In this document: piece after piece, positions 32,566 through 40,665 of the stretch
Layout: each line of letters opens with the position of its first letter
How positions within the stretch are numbered: the first letter of the stretch is position 1
Source of the DNA: Myroides odoratus DSM 2801
GTDB lineage: Bacteria > Bacteroidota > Bacteroidia > Flavobacteriales > Flavobacteriaceae
Assembly (NCBI RefSeq): GCF_000243275.1
Contig: NZ_CM001437.1
Location: forward strand, 3,678,707-3,742,706
Reading direction: 5' to 3'
Length of the DNA: 64,000 nucleotides
Position numbers and translations under genes: made by a program
The notes under the pieces: generated by a model
Seen by the model: only the letters and a program-made list of their open reading frames with translations
The model's database searches: none
What the model was told of the DNA's origin: nothing

Positions 32566-33840
32566 CTACCAACTCACCGTAAAACAATGCATGCCGTTGT
32601 ATTCGTAGCGAATAGACAAGGCGTCTGTAACCCTAACAATCGTCTGTACAAGGGATAATCCCAATCCTGTAGATTCCTCATTGGTGGTGCTTCTATAAAA
32701 GCGGTTGTAAATCAGTTTTTCATCCAAAGGAGCTTTGGATGTACTTGTATTGCTGATTGAGAAGGAATTCGCCTGTAAGTCGATGATAACTTTTCCCTGA
32801 GGTATATTATGAGCGATGGCATTTTTTAGTAGGTTTTGCACCAAGGTAATGGCGAGTCCTTTATCCATAGATATTGGATTTGAAGGAGCAAGTTCATTCA
32901 GTACGACTTCCACGTGTTTATAGGCAAAAATATCCTCCCAGTCCTCCACAAGATCTTGGACGATCTGATTGAAGTGGACTTCTTGCACGTGAACAAACTG
33001 TTTATTTTCAATTTTTGCGAGCATTAAAAGGGATTTATTCAATTTAATTAATCGCGTTAAACTCTGGTGGATGGATTGAATTTGATTGATTTGATTCTCA
33101 TTTAATTCTTCCGCTTCTACCAATAATTCAAGCTTGTTGTTGATAATAGCTAGGGGAGTTTGAGATTCGTGAGCCGCATTGGAAACAAAGGTTTTTTGTT
33201 GCTCGACCATATCCTCAATACGACCAATCATTTTGTTGATTTCACTTTGTAAATCAGTAAACTCTTTAATAGGCGTTTTCGTATCTGCGGTGAGAATCTT
33301 TTGCCCTAGGGTATAGGTTTTGAGGTTGTGGAGTAAGCGATAAAACGGACTCCAAACAGCACGGCGTAAAATAACGTGATTAATGAGGTAAATACTCGCT
33401 AACAAAGCGAGGTATAAGATAAAAACCGCCAAGCCAAAGTCGCGTAATAAATCATCTGCCTCAATGGTAGAGGTGCGAATCTCCAGCTTATAAGGATCTC
33501 CTTTTTGATCGACGAAAGTCGTGGTTAACATGCGAACAGGTTCATCATTATCATCTGCATCCATGTAAATCATCTCCGTAGTGAATACATTCTTTCGAGA
33601 GTATTCTCCTGGAGCTAAAGGAGTAATGCGAAAACCATTGGTGCTAAAAGGCAAGAAACTCTCCACTTGAGGATTGGTATACGCTTTTTTGATGATTTCA
33701 GTCTTGCTATTTTTCAATCCATCATCAATATTATCATATACTTCATCGGTCATGAAGGCATAAAAAATGACAACCCACGCAGTTAAAACCACAATGATTC
33801 CCACCGATAAATAGCCCAACATATAATGATGTAACTTCAT
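32566..33840 (-). CDS. Sensor histidine kinase
   Basis: A 424-aa membrane kinase starting at MKLHHYMLGYL (33840), just after the response-regulator stop at 33842. Membrane segments at about 8-30 and 138-156 enclose a ~105-residue periplasmic sensor domain. A HAMP-like linker follows, then the HisKA box FVSNAAHESQTPLAII with His224, the N box (NLLKNAIAHN) and G box (STGLGLSLVQ). The residue after His-Glu is Ser where many kinases have Leu/Phe. It signals to the adjacent regulator. Its 3' end abuts an octamer array. Confidence 0.93.
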   Translation of the reverse strand: MKLHHYMLGYLSVGIIVVLTAWVVIFYAFMTDEVYDNIDDGLKNSKTEIIKKAYTNPQVESFLPFSTNGFRITPLAPGEYSRKNVFTTEMIYMDADDNDEPVRMLTTTFVDQKGDPYKLEIRTSTIEADDLLRDFGLAVFILYLALLASIYLINHVILRRAVWSPFYRLLHNLKTYTLGQKILTADTKTPIKEFTDLQSEINKMIGRIEDMVEQQKTFVSNAAHESQTPLAIINNKLELLVEAEELNENQINQIQSIHQSLTRLIKLNKSLLMLAKIENKQFVHVQEVHFNQIVQDLVEDWEDIFAYKHVEVVLNELAPSNPISMDKGLAITLVQNLLKNAIAHNIPQGKVIIDLQANSFSISNTSTSKAPLDEKLIYNRFYRSTTNEESTGLGLSLVQTIVRVTDALSIRYEYNGMHCFTVSW

Positions 33841-33841
33841 C

Positions 33842-34519
33842 TTATTCTTGTACAAGTTTATATCCCATGCCATAAACGGACTGTATATTCACCTCAGCGT
33901 GGTGCGTTTTTAATTTTTTTCGAAGATTCTTAACTTGAGAGTACACAAAATCATAGCTGTCTGCCTCATCCATATTGTCGCCCCATATTTGTTCGACGAG
34001 AGAGGATTTAGTAACCAATCGATTGGCATTCACTACGAAATAGTATAATAATTCGAACTCTTTATGGTTTAAGGTAACGGGCGTATTATTGACCAATACG
34101 GTGCGTTCATCAGTAAAAATCTCCACATTGTTCCACTTAATGCTCTGGAAGCCTTGCTGATTTTTTCTTCGCAAAACGGATTTAATACGGGCGAGTAGTT
34201 CCGATAAATGGAAAGGCTTGGTCAGGTAGTCATCCGCACCAAGTTCCAATCCCGATACTTTGTCGTCAATGGAGTCTTTGGCTGAAATGATAATAACAGA
34301 ATCATCCTTCCCCATGCGCTTAATTTCCCTTAGTAAATCAATGCCATTGCCATCGGGAAGCATGATATCCAATAAGATACAATCGTAATCATATCCAATG
34401 AGTTTTTCTATTCCCGTTTTATAGTTTTCTGCTACTTCAACCACATAAAGCTCTTTTGCTAAAGATTCTTTCATAATGGAACGCAGTTCTTTTTCATCTT
34501 CAATAACTAAAATCTTCAT
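33842..34519 (-). CDS. OmpR family response regulator
   Basis: A 225-aa regulator with receiver domain (phosphoacceptor Asp51 in LLDIMLPDG; acidic pair near 8-9; Lys in TKPFHLSELL) and a C-terminal winged helix (about 130-223). It is first in the operon and its stop lies 2 bp before the kinase start. The PepSY-like proteins at 29831-31173 may belong to the same pathway, but that is inference. Confidence 0.94.
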   Translation of the reverse strand: MKILVIEDEKELRSIMKESLAKELYVVEVAENYKTGIEKLIGYDYDCILLDIMLPDGNGIDLLREIKRMGKDDSVIIISAKDSIDDKVSGLELGADDYLTKPFHLSELLARIKSVLRRKNQQGFQSIKWNNVEIFTDERTVLVNNTPVTLNHKEFELLYYFVVNANRLVTKSSLVEQIWGDNMDEADSYDFVYSQVKNLRKKLKTHHAEVNIQSVYGMGYKLVQE

Positions 34520-34649
34520 GGCTCTTTTTGATTTTTCTACTTGTAAATTTACCTAAAATAATAGACAAAGTAAAATACAAGATAGGAATTATCAAGCAGC
34601 AACAAAGAGGGGAATAAAATAACAACTTAGTTTAGCTTGTATGCCTGAG

Positions 34650-35075
34650 TTAAGCTAGAATTTGTGCGCGATGATGTTTAAAATGGTGCACATAATCTTC
34701 TATTAAATAGGCGAGTGTTTGATCATTGCATAAGCGATCGCCTAGATTACGGGTGTGTATGGTGTGAAATAAAAATACCAATTGTCTGTTTAAGCTTTGC
34801 CATAAGGATAGAAGTTGAGTTAACTCCGTTTCTTGGTAATTAGCACCCGCACAATATTCCACTTGCTCATAAAAAAGCTGAGGATTCTCTTGAAATTGAG
34901 CTTTAATAAAGCGGAGGTAATTAACTGTTGCACTATCGATTAGGTGGCCAAGGATTTCTTTTTTACTCCATTTTTCTTCCGATAATTTATGTTGGAGATC
35001 TACTAAGGGAATCGCCAAGACTTCTGTTGGAAATTGTTCGATGAGGTGTTCAAATTCAAGAATCGCGTGTTTCAT
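34650..35075 (-). CDS. DinB family protein
   Basis: A 141-aa four-helix protein when begun at MKHAILEFEH (35075); an upstream in-frame region is Lys/Asn-rich and unlike the family. Candidate metal-binding histidines are in ILGHLIDSATVN and YVHHFKHHRAQIL, the usual three-His arrangement of the DinB/YfiT fold. Such proteins often act as metal-dependent thiol-S-transferases or hydrolases. Directly downstream of the aminoglycoside nucleotidyltransferase and possibly cotranscribed. Confidence 0.87.
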   Translation of the reverse strand: MKHAILEFEHLIEQFPTEVLAIPLVDLQHKLSEEKWSKKEILGHLIDSATVNYLRFIKAQFQENPQLFYEQVEYCAGANYQETELTQLLSLWQSLNRQLVFLFHTIHTRNLGDRLCNDQTLAYLIEDYVHHFKHHRAQILA

Positions 35076-35160
35076 TTGGTTGTATTTGTTTGTTTTATTT
35101 TGTTTGTTTTTTTTGAAAGGGAATGTGCCCATAAGCAGATTACGCAAGTAGGCCTTCTTC

Positions 35161-36015
35161 TTAAGCCTCGTATAGGTTTGTAACCAGTTGATTGGCTTGT
35201 TTGGCCTCTTCTAGATTTATTTCATACTGAAGTCCGTCGGCTAGTTTTTGTTGTTGGGCTAAGAAGAACTGCATCATTGTAAATAATGCCTTCCAATTGT
35301 GTTTAATATCCGAATCGCTATAGGTTTGTAAGAGCGTATCATAATCCTCAGCACTAAGGTATCGGTTCATAAATTTCCCTGCTTTACCCACAGCCACTTC
35401 AAAATTAGTTTGAAGACCAATATTCCATGCGATCATCTCCATAAAAACAGGACGGACTACCGTTTCCATCATGTCTTTCGCGTAGGTTATTTCCCCTCTT
35501 TTCAACCCTTTGGCGACATTGACAACGCACCACCAAAACTCGTTGCTCATCTCAGAGAAGTGGCGTTGTGTTGGTCGTTGCACACGGTAATCTTGGTCAG
35601 AGGTGGCTGCAATCTCAGTAAATAGGTTGTCTTTATCTAACCAAACCACAGTCAGACTATCCGCTTGGTATGCTTGATGTAGCTGTTTTTTTGGAAACAA
35701 GGTCAAGTCAATGCGATACCCCTCTTGAAAATAGGTAAGTATACCAAAAGAAATAGGAGGATTATTGGGATCACTACCCAATTCCATCTCATCGGGTCTT
35801 TGTTGTAGTATCGGTGTTCCTAAAGCTAAAAACCAACTGCGATCATCCAAGAGGGAAGGCATGTCTTCCACAACAAATACAAGATCAAAATCTTGATATA
35901 CATCAGGCATTACGTTAGGATTAGCCCTTGAACCATTTAATAGCACTGCACGTATTCTCGTATCGTTGGATGCTAGGTCTAAGACTTGGTTTTGAATATG
36001 CGTTGGATTAAACAT
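35161..36015 (-). CDS. Aminoglycoside 6-adenylyltransferase family protein (AadK/AadS-like)
   Basis: A 284-aa member of the ANT(6) family, which adenylylates streptomycin at the 6-OH. The nucleotidyltransferase motif is LLNGSRANPN (25-34, Gly28-Ser29) with the acidic DFD at 42-44, followed by the helical C-terminal domain (ITYAKDMMETVVRPVFMEMIAW, DIKHNWKALFTMMQFF). Length matches AadK and AadS. Whether it gives resistance or is an intrinsic relative cannot be told from sequence. It is flanked upstream by a large repeat region; no mobile element is visible. Confidence 0.88.
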   Translation of the reverse strand: MFNPTHIQNQVLDLASNDTRIRAVLLNGSRANPNVMPDVYQDFDLVFVVEDMPSLLDDRSWFLALGTPILQQRPDEMELGSDPNNPPISFGILTYFQEGYRIDLTLFPKKQLHQAYQADSLTVVWLDKDNLFTEIAATSDQDYRVQRPTQRHFSEMSNEFWWCVVNVAKGLKRGEITYAKDMMETVVRPVFMEMIAWNIGLQTNFEVAVGKAGKFMNRYLSAEDYDTLLQTYSDSDIKHNWKALFTMMQFFLAQQQKLADGLQYEINLEEAKQANQLVTNLYEA

Positions 36016-36281
36016 GGCGGTATTGGATTTATGTTGACGTAAAGTTAAATAGTTTTTTGGGTGGTTCGTTTTTTTTATGATGAATGGAGGCTGTATGGTT
36101 GTTTTTTTGTGAGGTTTGTGCTTTGTAGGGGGGTGAGGCGGTGAGGCGGTGAGAAGGTGTGGGGGTGAGAGCGTGAGAGGGTGAAGTGGTGAGAGGATGA
36201 GGTGGTGAGAGTGTGATGAGGCGGTGAGGTGGTGAGAGGGTGAGGTGGTGAGAGCGTGAGAGGGTTAGAGTAATAAGTGTT

Positions 36282-36324
36282 GAGTAACGGATGCGATGCT
36301 TCCTTCGTCAGCATGACATACTAG
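36282..36324 (-). repeat. Dispersed ~43-bp element, copy 2
   Basis: Reverse-complement match to 14-56 (CTAGTATGTCAT, GACGAAGGA and CGCATCCGTTA shared). It sits at the centre between the two opposed octamer arrays. Confidence 0.55.
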
Positions 36325-36488
36325 GTGTGTATACATACTAGACGGAGTAGTGTGTGGAGTGACGGTGCAGCGTGACTAGTGTCGATTTCTCACCCTCTCA
36401 CCCTCTCACCCTCTCACCCTCTCATCGCCTCACCCTCTCATCGCCTCACCCCCCTACAAAGCACAAACCTCACAAAGCACCCCCTGCT

Positions 36489-36563
36489 GTGATTTATCCG
36501 ATTTTTACTCCAACTTGTGCAACAGCGGTTTGTGCTGCACCTTTTACTTTTGAAGTAAATTAA
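36489..36563 (+). pseudogene. Possible short ORF or C-terminal gene remnant
   Basis: A 24-codon frame from a GTG at 36489 ends in TAA 13 bp before the thioredoxin ATG. It would encode a peptide with two cysteines in TPTCATAVCAAPF. It begins where the repeat block ends, so it could be the tail of a gene whose front was replaced by repeats, or a leader peptide. The evidence is only the open frame and its position. Confidence 0.2.
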
Positions 36564-36576
36564 AAACAAGGTAAAG

Positions 36577-36870
36577 ATGAAAGTAGAAGACCTATTAGGA
36601 AAATCAGACAAACCGATTTTATTGCAATTTTTTGCTGAATGGTGTGGACCCTGTAAAATGTTATCGCGTATGATTGATGAGTCATTGGATGCAGTAACAG
36701 AAAAAGTTGAATTACAGCGTATTGATGTGGATCACGATCCGCAATTAGCTGCTGAATTTTTTGTTCGTGCGGTACCTACCATGGTATTAATTGACCAACA
36801 AGGAGCAATCTTATGGAAACATACAGGGGTGATGGCAGTACCTGATATTTTAAAACAAGTAGCACAATAA
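36577..36870 (+). CDS. Thioredoxin
   Basis: A 97-aa cytoplasmic thioredoxin with the redox motif WCGPCK (22-27), and the cis-proline segment RAVPTMVLI. It is slightly shorter than E. coli TrxA (109 aa) because the N-terminus is trimmed. It donates electrons to reductases and repair enzymes after being reduced by thioredoxin reductase. The two TrxB-type flavoproteins downstream (36886 and 38004) form a likely thiol-redox cluster with it. Confidence 0.93.
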   Translation: MKVEDLLGKSDKPILLQFFAEWCGPCKMLSRMIDESLDAVTEKVELQRIDVDHDPQLAAEFFVRAVPTMVLIDQQGAILWKHTGVMAVPDILKQVAQ

Positions 36871-36885
36871 AGTAAAGATTATTTT

Positions 36886-37890
36886 ATGACTTCAAGACGA
36901 GATTTTTTACTCAAGAGTAGCTTGTTTACCTCGGGTTTGCTAATGTCCGATTCTTTGTGGTCATTTACTCCCTTAGCCCCCGAACAGCGCGATACCTTAT
37001 TTGATGTTGTCATTGTAGGGGGTAGTTTCTCGGGGTTATCAGCGGCTTTGGCCTTGGGGCGTTCCAATCGCAAGGTATTGATTTTGGATACGCAGAACCC
37101 ATGCAATAAAATGGTGAAGCATACCCATAATTTATTGGCGCAAGACGGTAATTCCCCAGTTATGATTGCCCATCAGGCAAAAGAAGATGTGGTGCGTTAT
37201 GACACTGTTCACTATTACTTAGATGAAGTAACGGACGTGAAAAAGAAAGAAGGAGGGAGTTTCACTGTACAGAGTAAAGAAGGGAAAACCTTTCGCGCAA
37301 AGTATGTTTTATTTGCAACAGGACTGACGGATATTATGCCAGATATCGCTGGTTTTGAGGCTTGTTGGGGAACTTCGATTTTACATTGCCCGTATTGTCA
37401 TGGGTATGAAGTAAAAAATAAGAAAACCCTGATTTTAGGAAATGGCGATTTAGCCTTTCACTATGCTATTTTAGTCCATAATCTTACTTCAGATTTGCAA
37501 ATTGTAACCCAAGGGAAAGCTAGTTTTACTCCCGAACAACTGCAAGCACTGGCAAAGAATAAAATTGGAATAATTGAAGATGAAATCACTCAGTTAGTCC
37601 ATCATCAAGGACAGGTGACGCGTGTTGTTTTAAAAACCGGTCAGGTTGTAGCTACTGAAGCTATTTATGCTAAACCCGATGCAAAACAACATTGTGCGAT
37701 TCCCATCCATTTAGGATGTACGTTAACACCACAAGGTTTACTTCAAGTAAATGCAAAACAAGAAACTAGTGTTTCAGGTATTTATGCCTGTGGTGATACG
37801 AGTAGTTTTAGATCCTTAGCCACTGCTATAGCTACTGGATCCCAAGCAGGTGCGTCGATTAATATGCAGCTATGCTTGGATAATTTTTAA
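36886..37890 (+). CDS. TrxB-like FAD disulfide oxidoreductase with Tat-like N-terminus
   Basis: A 334-aa flavoprotein. The N-terminus TSRRDFLLKSSLF has the twin-arginine pattern followed by a hydrophobic stretch, which suggests export in a folded state. The FAD motif GGSFSG is at 45-50 and the redox pair is HCPYCHGYEV (Cys168, Cys171). CPYCHG(Y/W)E is the signature of the TrxB relatives that include gliotoxin/holomycin dithiol oxidases, not of standard TrxB (CATC). The NADPH-phosphate motif around the second dinucleotide site is degenerate (GNGDLA, no HRR). A thiol oxidase is therefore more likely than a thioredoxin reductase. Confidence 0.82.
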   Translation: MTSRRDFLLKSSLFTSGLLMSDSLWSFTPLAPEQRDTLFDVVIVGGSFSGLSAALALGRSNRKVLILDTQNPCNKMVKHTHNLLAQDGNSPVMIAHQAKEDVVRYDTVHYYLDEVTDVKKKEGGSFTVQSKEGKTFRAKYVLFATGLTDIMPDIAGFEACWGTSILHCPYCHGYEVKNKKTLILGNGDLAFHYAILVHNLTSDLQIVTQGKASFTPEQLQALAKNKIGIIEDEITQLVHHQGQVTRVVLKTGQVVATEAIYAKPDAKQHCAIPIHLGCTLTPQGLLQVNAKQETSVSGIYACGDTSSFRSLATAIATGSQAGASINMQLCLDNF

Positions 37891-37937
37891 AGTACTACCA
37901 TCAACTGATAGTAATTTTTTTATGTTATTGTTGAGAT

Positions 37938-37970
37938 GCAGCAAGTAAAGGAGCTTCTTTTACTTGCTGC
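37938..37970. terminator. Strong hairpin between the two reductase genes
   Basis: GCAGCAAGTAAA pairs exactly with TTTACTTGCTGC around a 9-nt loop. No T-run follows, so it may attenuate or process the transcript before trxB rather than end it. Confidence 0.6.
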
Positions 37971-38003
37971 TATATTTCCTATATTTTTAAATCTATAGAC
38001 AAG

Positions 38004-39008
38004 ATGAATATTCACGATTGTATTATTATTGGATCGGGACCTGCAGGGTATACTGCAGCGATTTATATGGCCAGATATGGAAAAACACCCCTTATGTTCA
38101 CAGGTCTTCAGTTGGGCGGACAACTGACCCAAACGACAGATGTGGATAATTTTCCAGGGTATCCCAAAGGGATACAAGGAATAGAATTGATGACTGATTT
38201 ACAGGAACAAGCCGAGCGATTTGGCACACAGATTATCTACCAAACGATTGAGGAAATAGATACCCGTGATCGTCCTTTTAAGTTGATTACCAATACAGAG
38301 GAGGTGTATTATGCACACAGTGTTATCGTGGCCACAGGGGCTAGTGCAAAGTGGTTGGGCTTGCCGAATGAAACACAATATTTTGGCAAAGGACTTTCAG
38401 CTTGTGCAACTTGTGATGGTTATTTCTATAAAGGAAAAGACGTTCTCGTAGTAGGGGGTGGTGACACCGCTATTGAAGAGGCTTTTTTCTTAGCTGGATT
38501 AGCCCGAAAAGTGTATGTACTAGTCCGCAAGGATTATATGCGCGCTTCGCAAATATTAATTGACCGATTAGCGAATTATAGCAATATCGAAGTTCAATTT
38601 AATAAGGAAGTTGTGGCTCTTTTGGGAGATCAAGACCAATTAACTGGGGTTGAAGTACTGGATAATACAACCCATATGCAAGAAATGAGAGCGATTGATG
38701 GGGTATTTATTGCCATCGGACACCAACCGAATACTCATATCTTTAAAAATAAATTAGCTTTGGACGCACAAGAATACATCCGTACACAAAAAGGCAGTAC
38801 CTATACGAATATACCTGGCATTCAGGCTTGTGGGGATGTTCAAGATACGGTCTATCGACAAGCCATTACAGCGGCAGGAACAGGGTGTATGGCTGCCATT
38901 GACACCCAACAATTTTTGGCTAACCGCCTGATTAAAAATGGTTTTTACTGTGTGCCTATGCACAGAGAGGAAGAAGAGCTATATCAACAAGAAGCATTAC
39001 TGCTTTAG
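38004..39008 (+). CDS. trxB: Thioredoxin-disulfide reductase TrxB
   Basis: A 334-aa FAD enzyme that reduces thioredoxin with NADPH. FAD motif GSGPAGYTAAI lies at 10-20, the redox-active CATC at 134-137, and the NADPH motif GGGDTAIEEA with VRKDYMRAS downstream in place of the HRR box. The C-terminal FAD signature is GIQACGDVQD. It differs from the neighbouring flavoprotein in having a normal redox centre and no export signal. Likely partner of the thioredoxin at 36577. Confidence 0.94.
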   Translation: MNIHDCIIIGSGPAGYTAAIYMARYGKTPLMFTGLQLGGQLTQTTDVDNFPGYPKGIQGIELMTDLQEQAERFGTQIIYQTIEEIDTRDRPFKLITNTEEVYYAHSVIVATGASAKWLGLPNETQYFGKGLSACATCDGYFYKGKDVLVVGGGDTAIEEAFFLAGLARKVYVLVRKDYMRASQILIDRLANYSNIEVQFNKEVVALLGDQDQLTGVEVLDNTTHMQEMRAIDGVFIAIGHQPNTHIFKNKLALDAQEYIRTQKGSTYTNIPGIQACGDVQDTVYRQAITAAGTGCMAAIDTQQFLANRLIKNGFYCVPMHREEEELYQQEALLL

Positions 39009-39166
39009 TGTATTGATGCCGATATCTAACATAAAAAGGCATAACCTAGCTTGTTTTTGGTGTATTTTCCTGAGGATTGGTCATATAAATGAAGGTGAAT
39101 TTGCGAAAAGCTTTTATCTTTGAATTAGTGAGTACTCGTGCTGGCTTCAAATAGAAATACAACGGA

Positions 39167-40207
39167 ATGAAAGTAATTATTATTGGTGCTTCTGGACAAC
39201 TAGGCTATGCTTTTTATCGCGAATTAAGTCAAAGCGACTGCCAATTGGTACTCGTTTCTCGTACCGACTTGCCTTATGTCATTGAAGCAGCTAAAGCTCA
39301 ACATTGTCGTCTCGATCGAAAGGATTCCAAAGAGCTCCATCAACTTCTAAAAGAGGGTGCGGATTGGGTTATTGATCTTTTAGCCTTTCATCCCCAAGAT
39401 GTCGTGCAACTGCTACAATACCAAAGTAATATTGGCCATTTGACGGTTATTTCTTCTTCTAGTGTTTATGCCGATACAGCAGGACGTACTTTAGATGAAG
39501 CGGGTTTACACGGTTTTCCATTATTTGAGAAACCGATGGTAGAAACACAAGCGAGAGTAGCTCCTGGTGACCAAACCTATTCGACACAAAAGGTGGCGGT
39601 AGAAAATGTTTTGCTAGAACAAGCACAGGTACCCTTTACAATTCTGCGACCTTGTGCTATTTATGGGCGTTTTACACATCATCCACGAGAGTGGTGGGTA
39701 GTGAAACGCATACTGGATCAACGTCCATGTATCCCTATTACCTACGAAGGAACAAGTTTATTTCATACCACGGCCGCTCAGCTGGTGGCGCAAGTAGGTT
39801 TCACTGCTTATCGCCATAAAACAGCAACTATTGTGAATGTAGGAGATGAAAACCCCTTAACCGTATATGAGATTATCACCTGTATTGCTGATTATTTGGG
39901 ATACGAGGGGAAAATAATTCCTATACCAGCAGCGAAGGCTCCCTACCAATGGGTAGGTGTATCTCCTTGGTCTGTGCCTCAGCCTTTTTTATTGGATACA
40001 ACCGTATCAAAAGAACTACTTGCTGCAGATCATCAGGTACTCCCAAATTATAAGACAGCCGTACTGGATGCAATCGGAGGATTGCTTCAACAAGCAGCGG
40101 GTGAAAATTGGCAGGTGAACTATCCCCAATTAGCTGCATATCCATTTGAGCAATTTAATTATGCGCTTGAAGAGGAGTATGTAAAACAGTACGGATTAAT
40201 TAGCTAG
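39167..40207 (+). CDS. NAD-dependent epimerase/dehydratase family protein
   Basis: A 346-aa short-chain dehydrogenase-like protein of the extended type. The nucleotide-binding motif is GASGQLGYAFYREL. The region VISSSSVYADT fits the catalytic Ser position, and YSTQKVAVE the YxxxK. The second half (NVGDENPLTVYEIITCIADYLGYEG) resembles sugar-nucleotide epimerases and dTDP-rhamnose-type reductases. The substrate is unknown. It is followed by three small genes in the same direction, possibly one unit. Confidence 0.85.
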   Translation: MKVIIIGASGQLGYAFYRELSQSDCQLVLVSRTDLPYVIEAAKAQHCRLDRKDSKELHQLLKEGADWVIDLLAFHPQDVVQLLQYQSNIGHLTVISSSSVYADTAGRTLDEAGLHGFPLFEKPMVETQARVAPGDQTYSTQKVAVENVLLEQAQVPFTILRPCAIYGRFTHHPREWWVVKRILDQRPCIPITYEGTSLFHTTAAQLVAQVGFTAYRHKTATIVNVGDENPLTVYEIITCIADYLGYEGKIIPIPAAKAPYQWVGVSPWSVPQPFLLDTTVSKELLAADHQVLPNYKTAVLDAIGGLLQQAAGENWQVNYPQLAAYPFEQFNYALEEEYVKQYGLIS

Positions 40208-40235
40208 TTAAGAACGATCATAAACAACGATATCC

Positions 40236-40634
40236 ATGGAATTTAGTGTATTAAAAGAACATGCTTTAGCTTATGCAAAGCACAGAGAGATTAATAATTT
40301 TGTTGCTTGTGGCTCTGTGGCTGCAGCCATTTTAACGGCAGAAGGCAAGGTGCATGTCGGTATTAGTATTGATACGGCTTGCTCTATGGGATTCTGTGCA
40401 GAACATGGGGCTGTAGCAGAAATGCTCAAGCATCGAGAAGTAAGAATTGAAAAAGTAATCGCTGTAACAGATTCAGGTACGATTGTACCACCATGTGGGC
40501 GTTGTCGTGAATTGATGAGTCAGCTCACACAAGAAAACAACCAAACCCAAGTCATGATCAATGAAGATACCATTGTAACCTTGGAGTCACTATTGCCGGC
40601 AGATTGGAAGCCTCATGTAGTGAAACATTGGTAA
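40236..40634 (+). CDS. Cytidine/blasticidin-S deaminase-like zinc enzyme
   Basis: A 132-aa member of the cytidine deaminase fold. The zinc-ligand and proton-shuttle motif is CAEHG (Cys54, Glu56), the partner motif PCGRC supplies Cys87 and Cys90. Short length and the CSMGFCAE context resemble blasticidin-S deaminase and related small deaminases more than pyrimidine-salvage Cdd. The substrate cannot be fixed. Confidence 0.85.
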   Translation: MEFSVLKEHALAYAKHREINNFVACGSVAAAILTAEGKVHVGISIDTACSMGFCAEHGAVAEMLKHREVRIEKVIAVTDSGTIVPPCGRCRELMSQLTQENNQTQVMINEDTIVTLESLLPADWKPHVVKHW

Positions 40635-40665
40635 AAAAGAAAGTGTAAAAAATGATAAAAGAAAA

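Larger units (their letters stand above)
36016..36576. repeat. Gene-free divergent gap with opposed octamer arrays
   Basis: Between the divergent nucleotidyltransferase and thioredoxin genes. It has a CACAAAG-type block in minus orientation (36103-36126), a G-rich octamer array (36133-36265), the dispersed 43-bp element (36282-36324), a C-rich octamer array (36388-36453), a plus-oriented CACAAAG-type block (36454-36480), and finally ~95 bp of unique sequence before thioredoxin. The two halves are thus arranged as a large imperfect inverted repeat around the dispersed element. Confidence 0.8.

Noticed and set aside
32446..32658. Plus-strand ORF of similar low-complexity composition
   Set aside because: It is the C-rich octamer array plus the antisense of the histidine-kinase gene.
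32102..32955. Regularly spaced repeats reminiscent of a CRISPR array
   Set aside because: The spacers are themselves octamer repeats, the cores vary in length and spacing (79-100 bp), and no cas gene is present.
36075..36314. Minus-strand ORF in the divergent gap
   Set aside because: It encodes only octamer-derived repeats and contains no recognisable domain.
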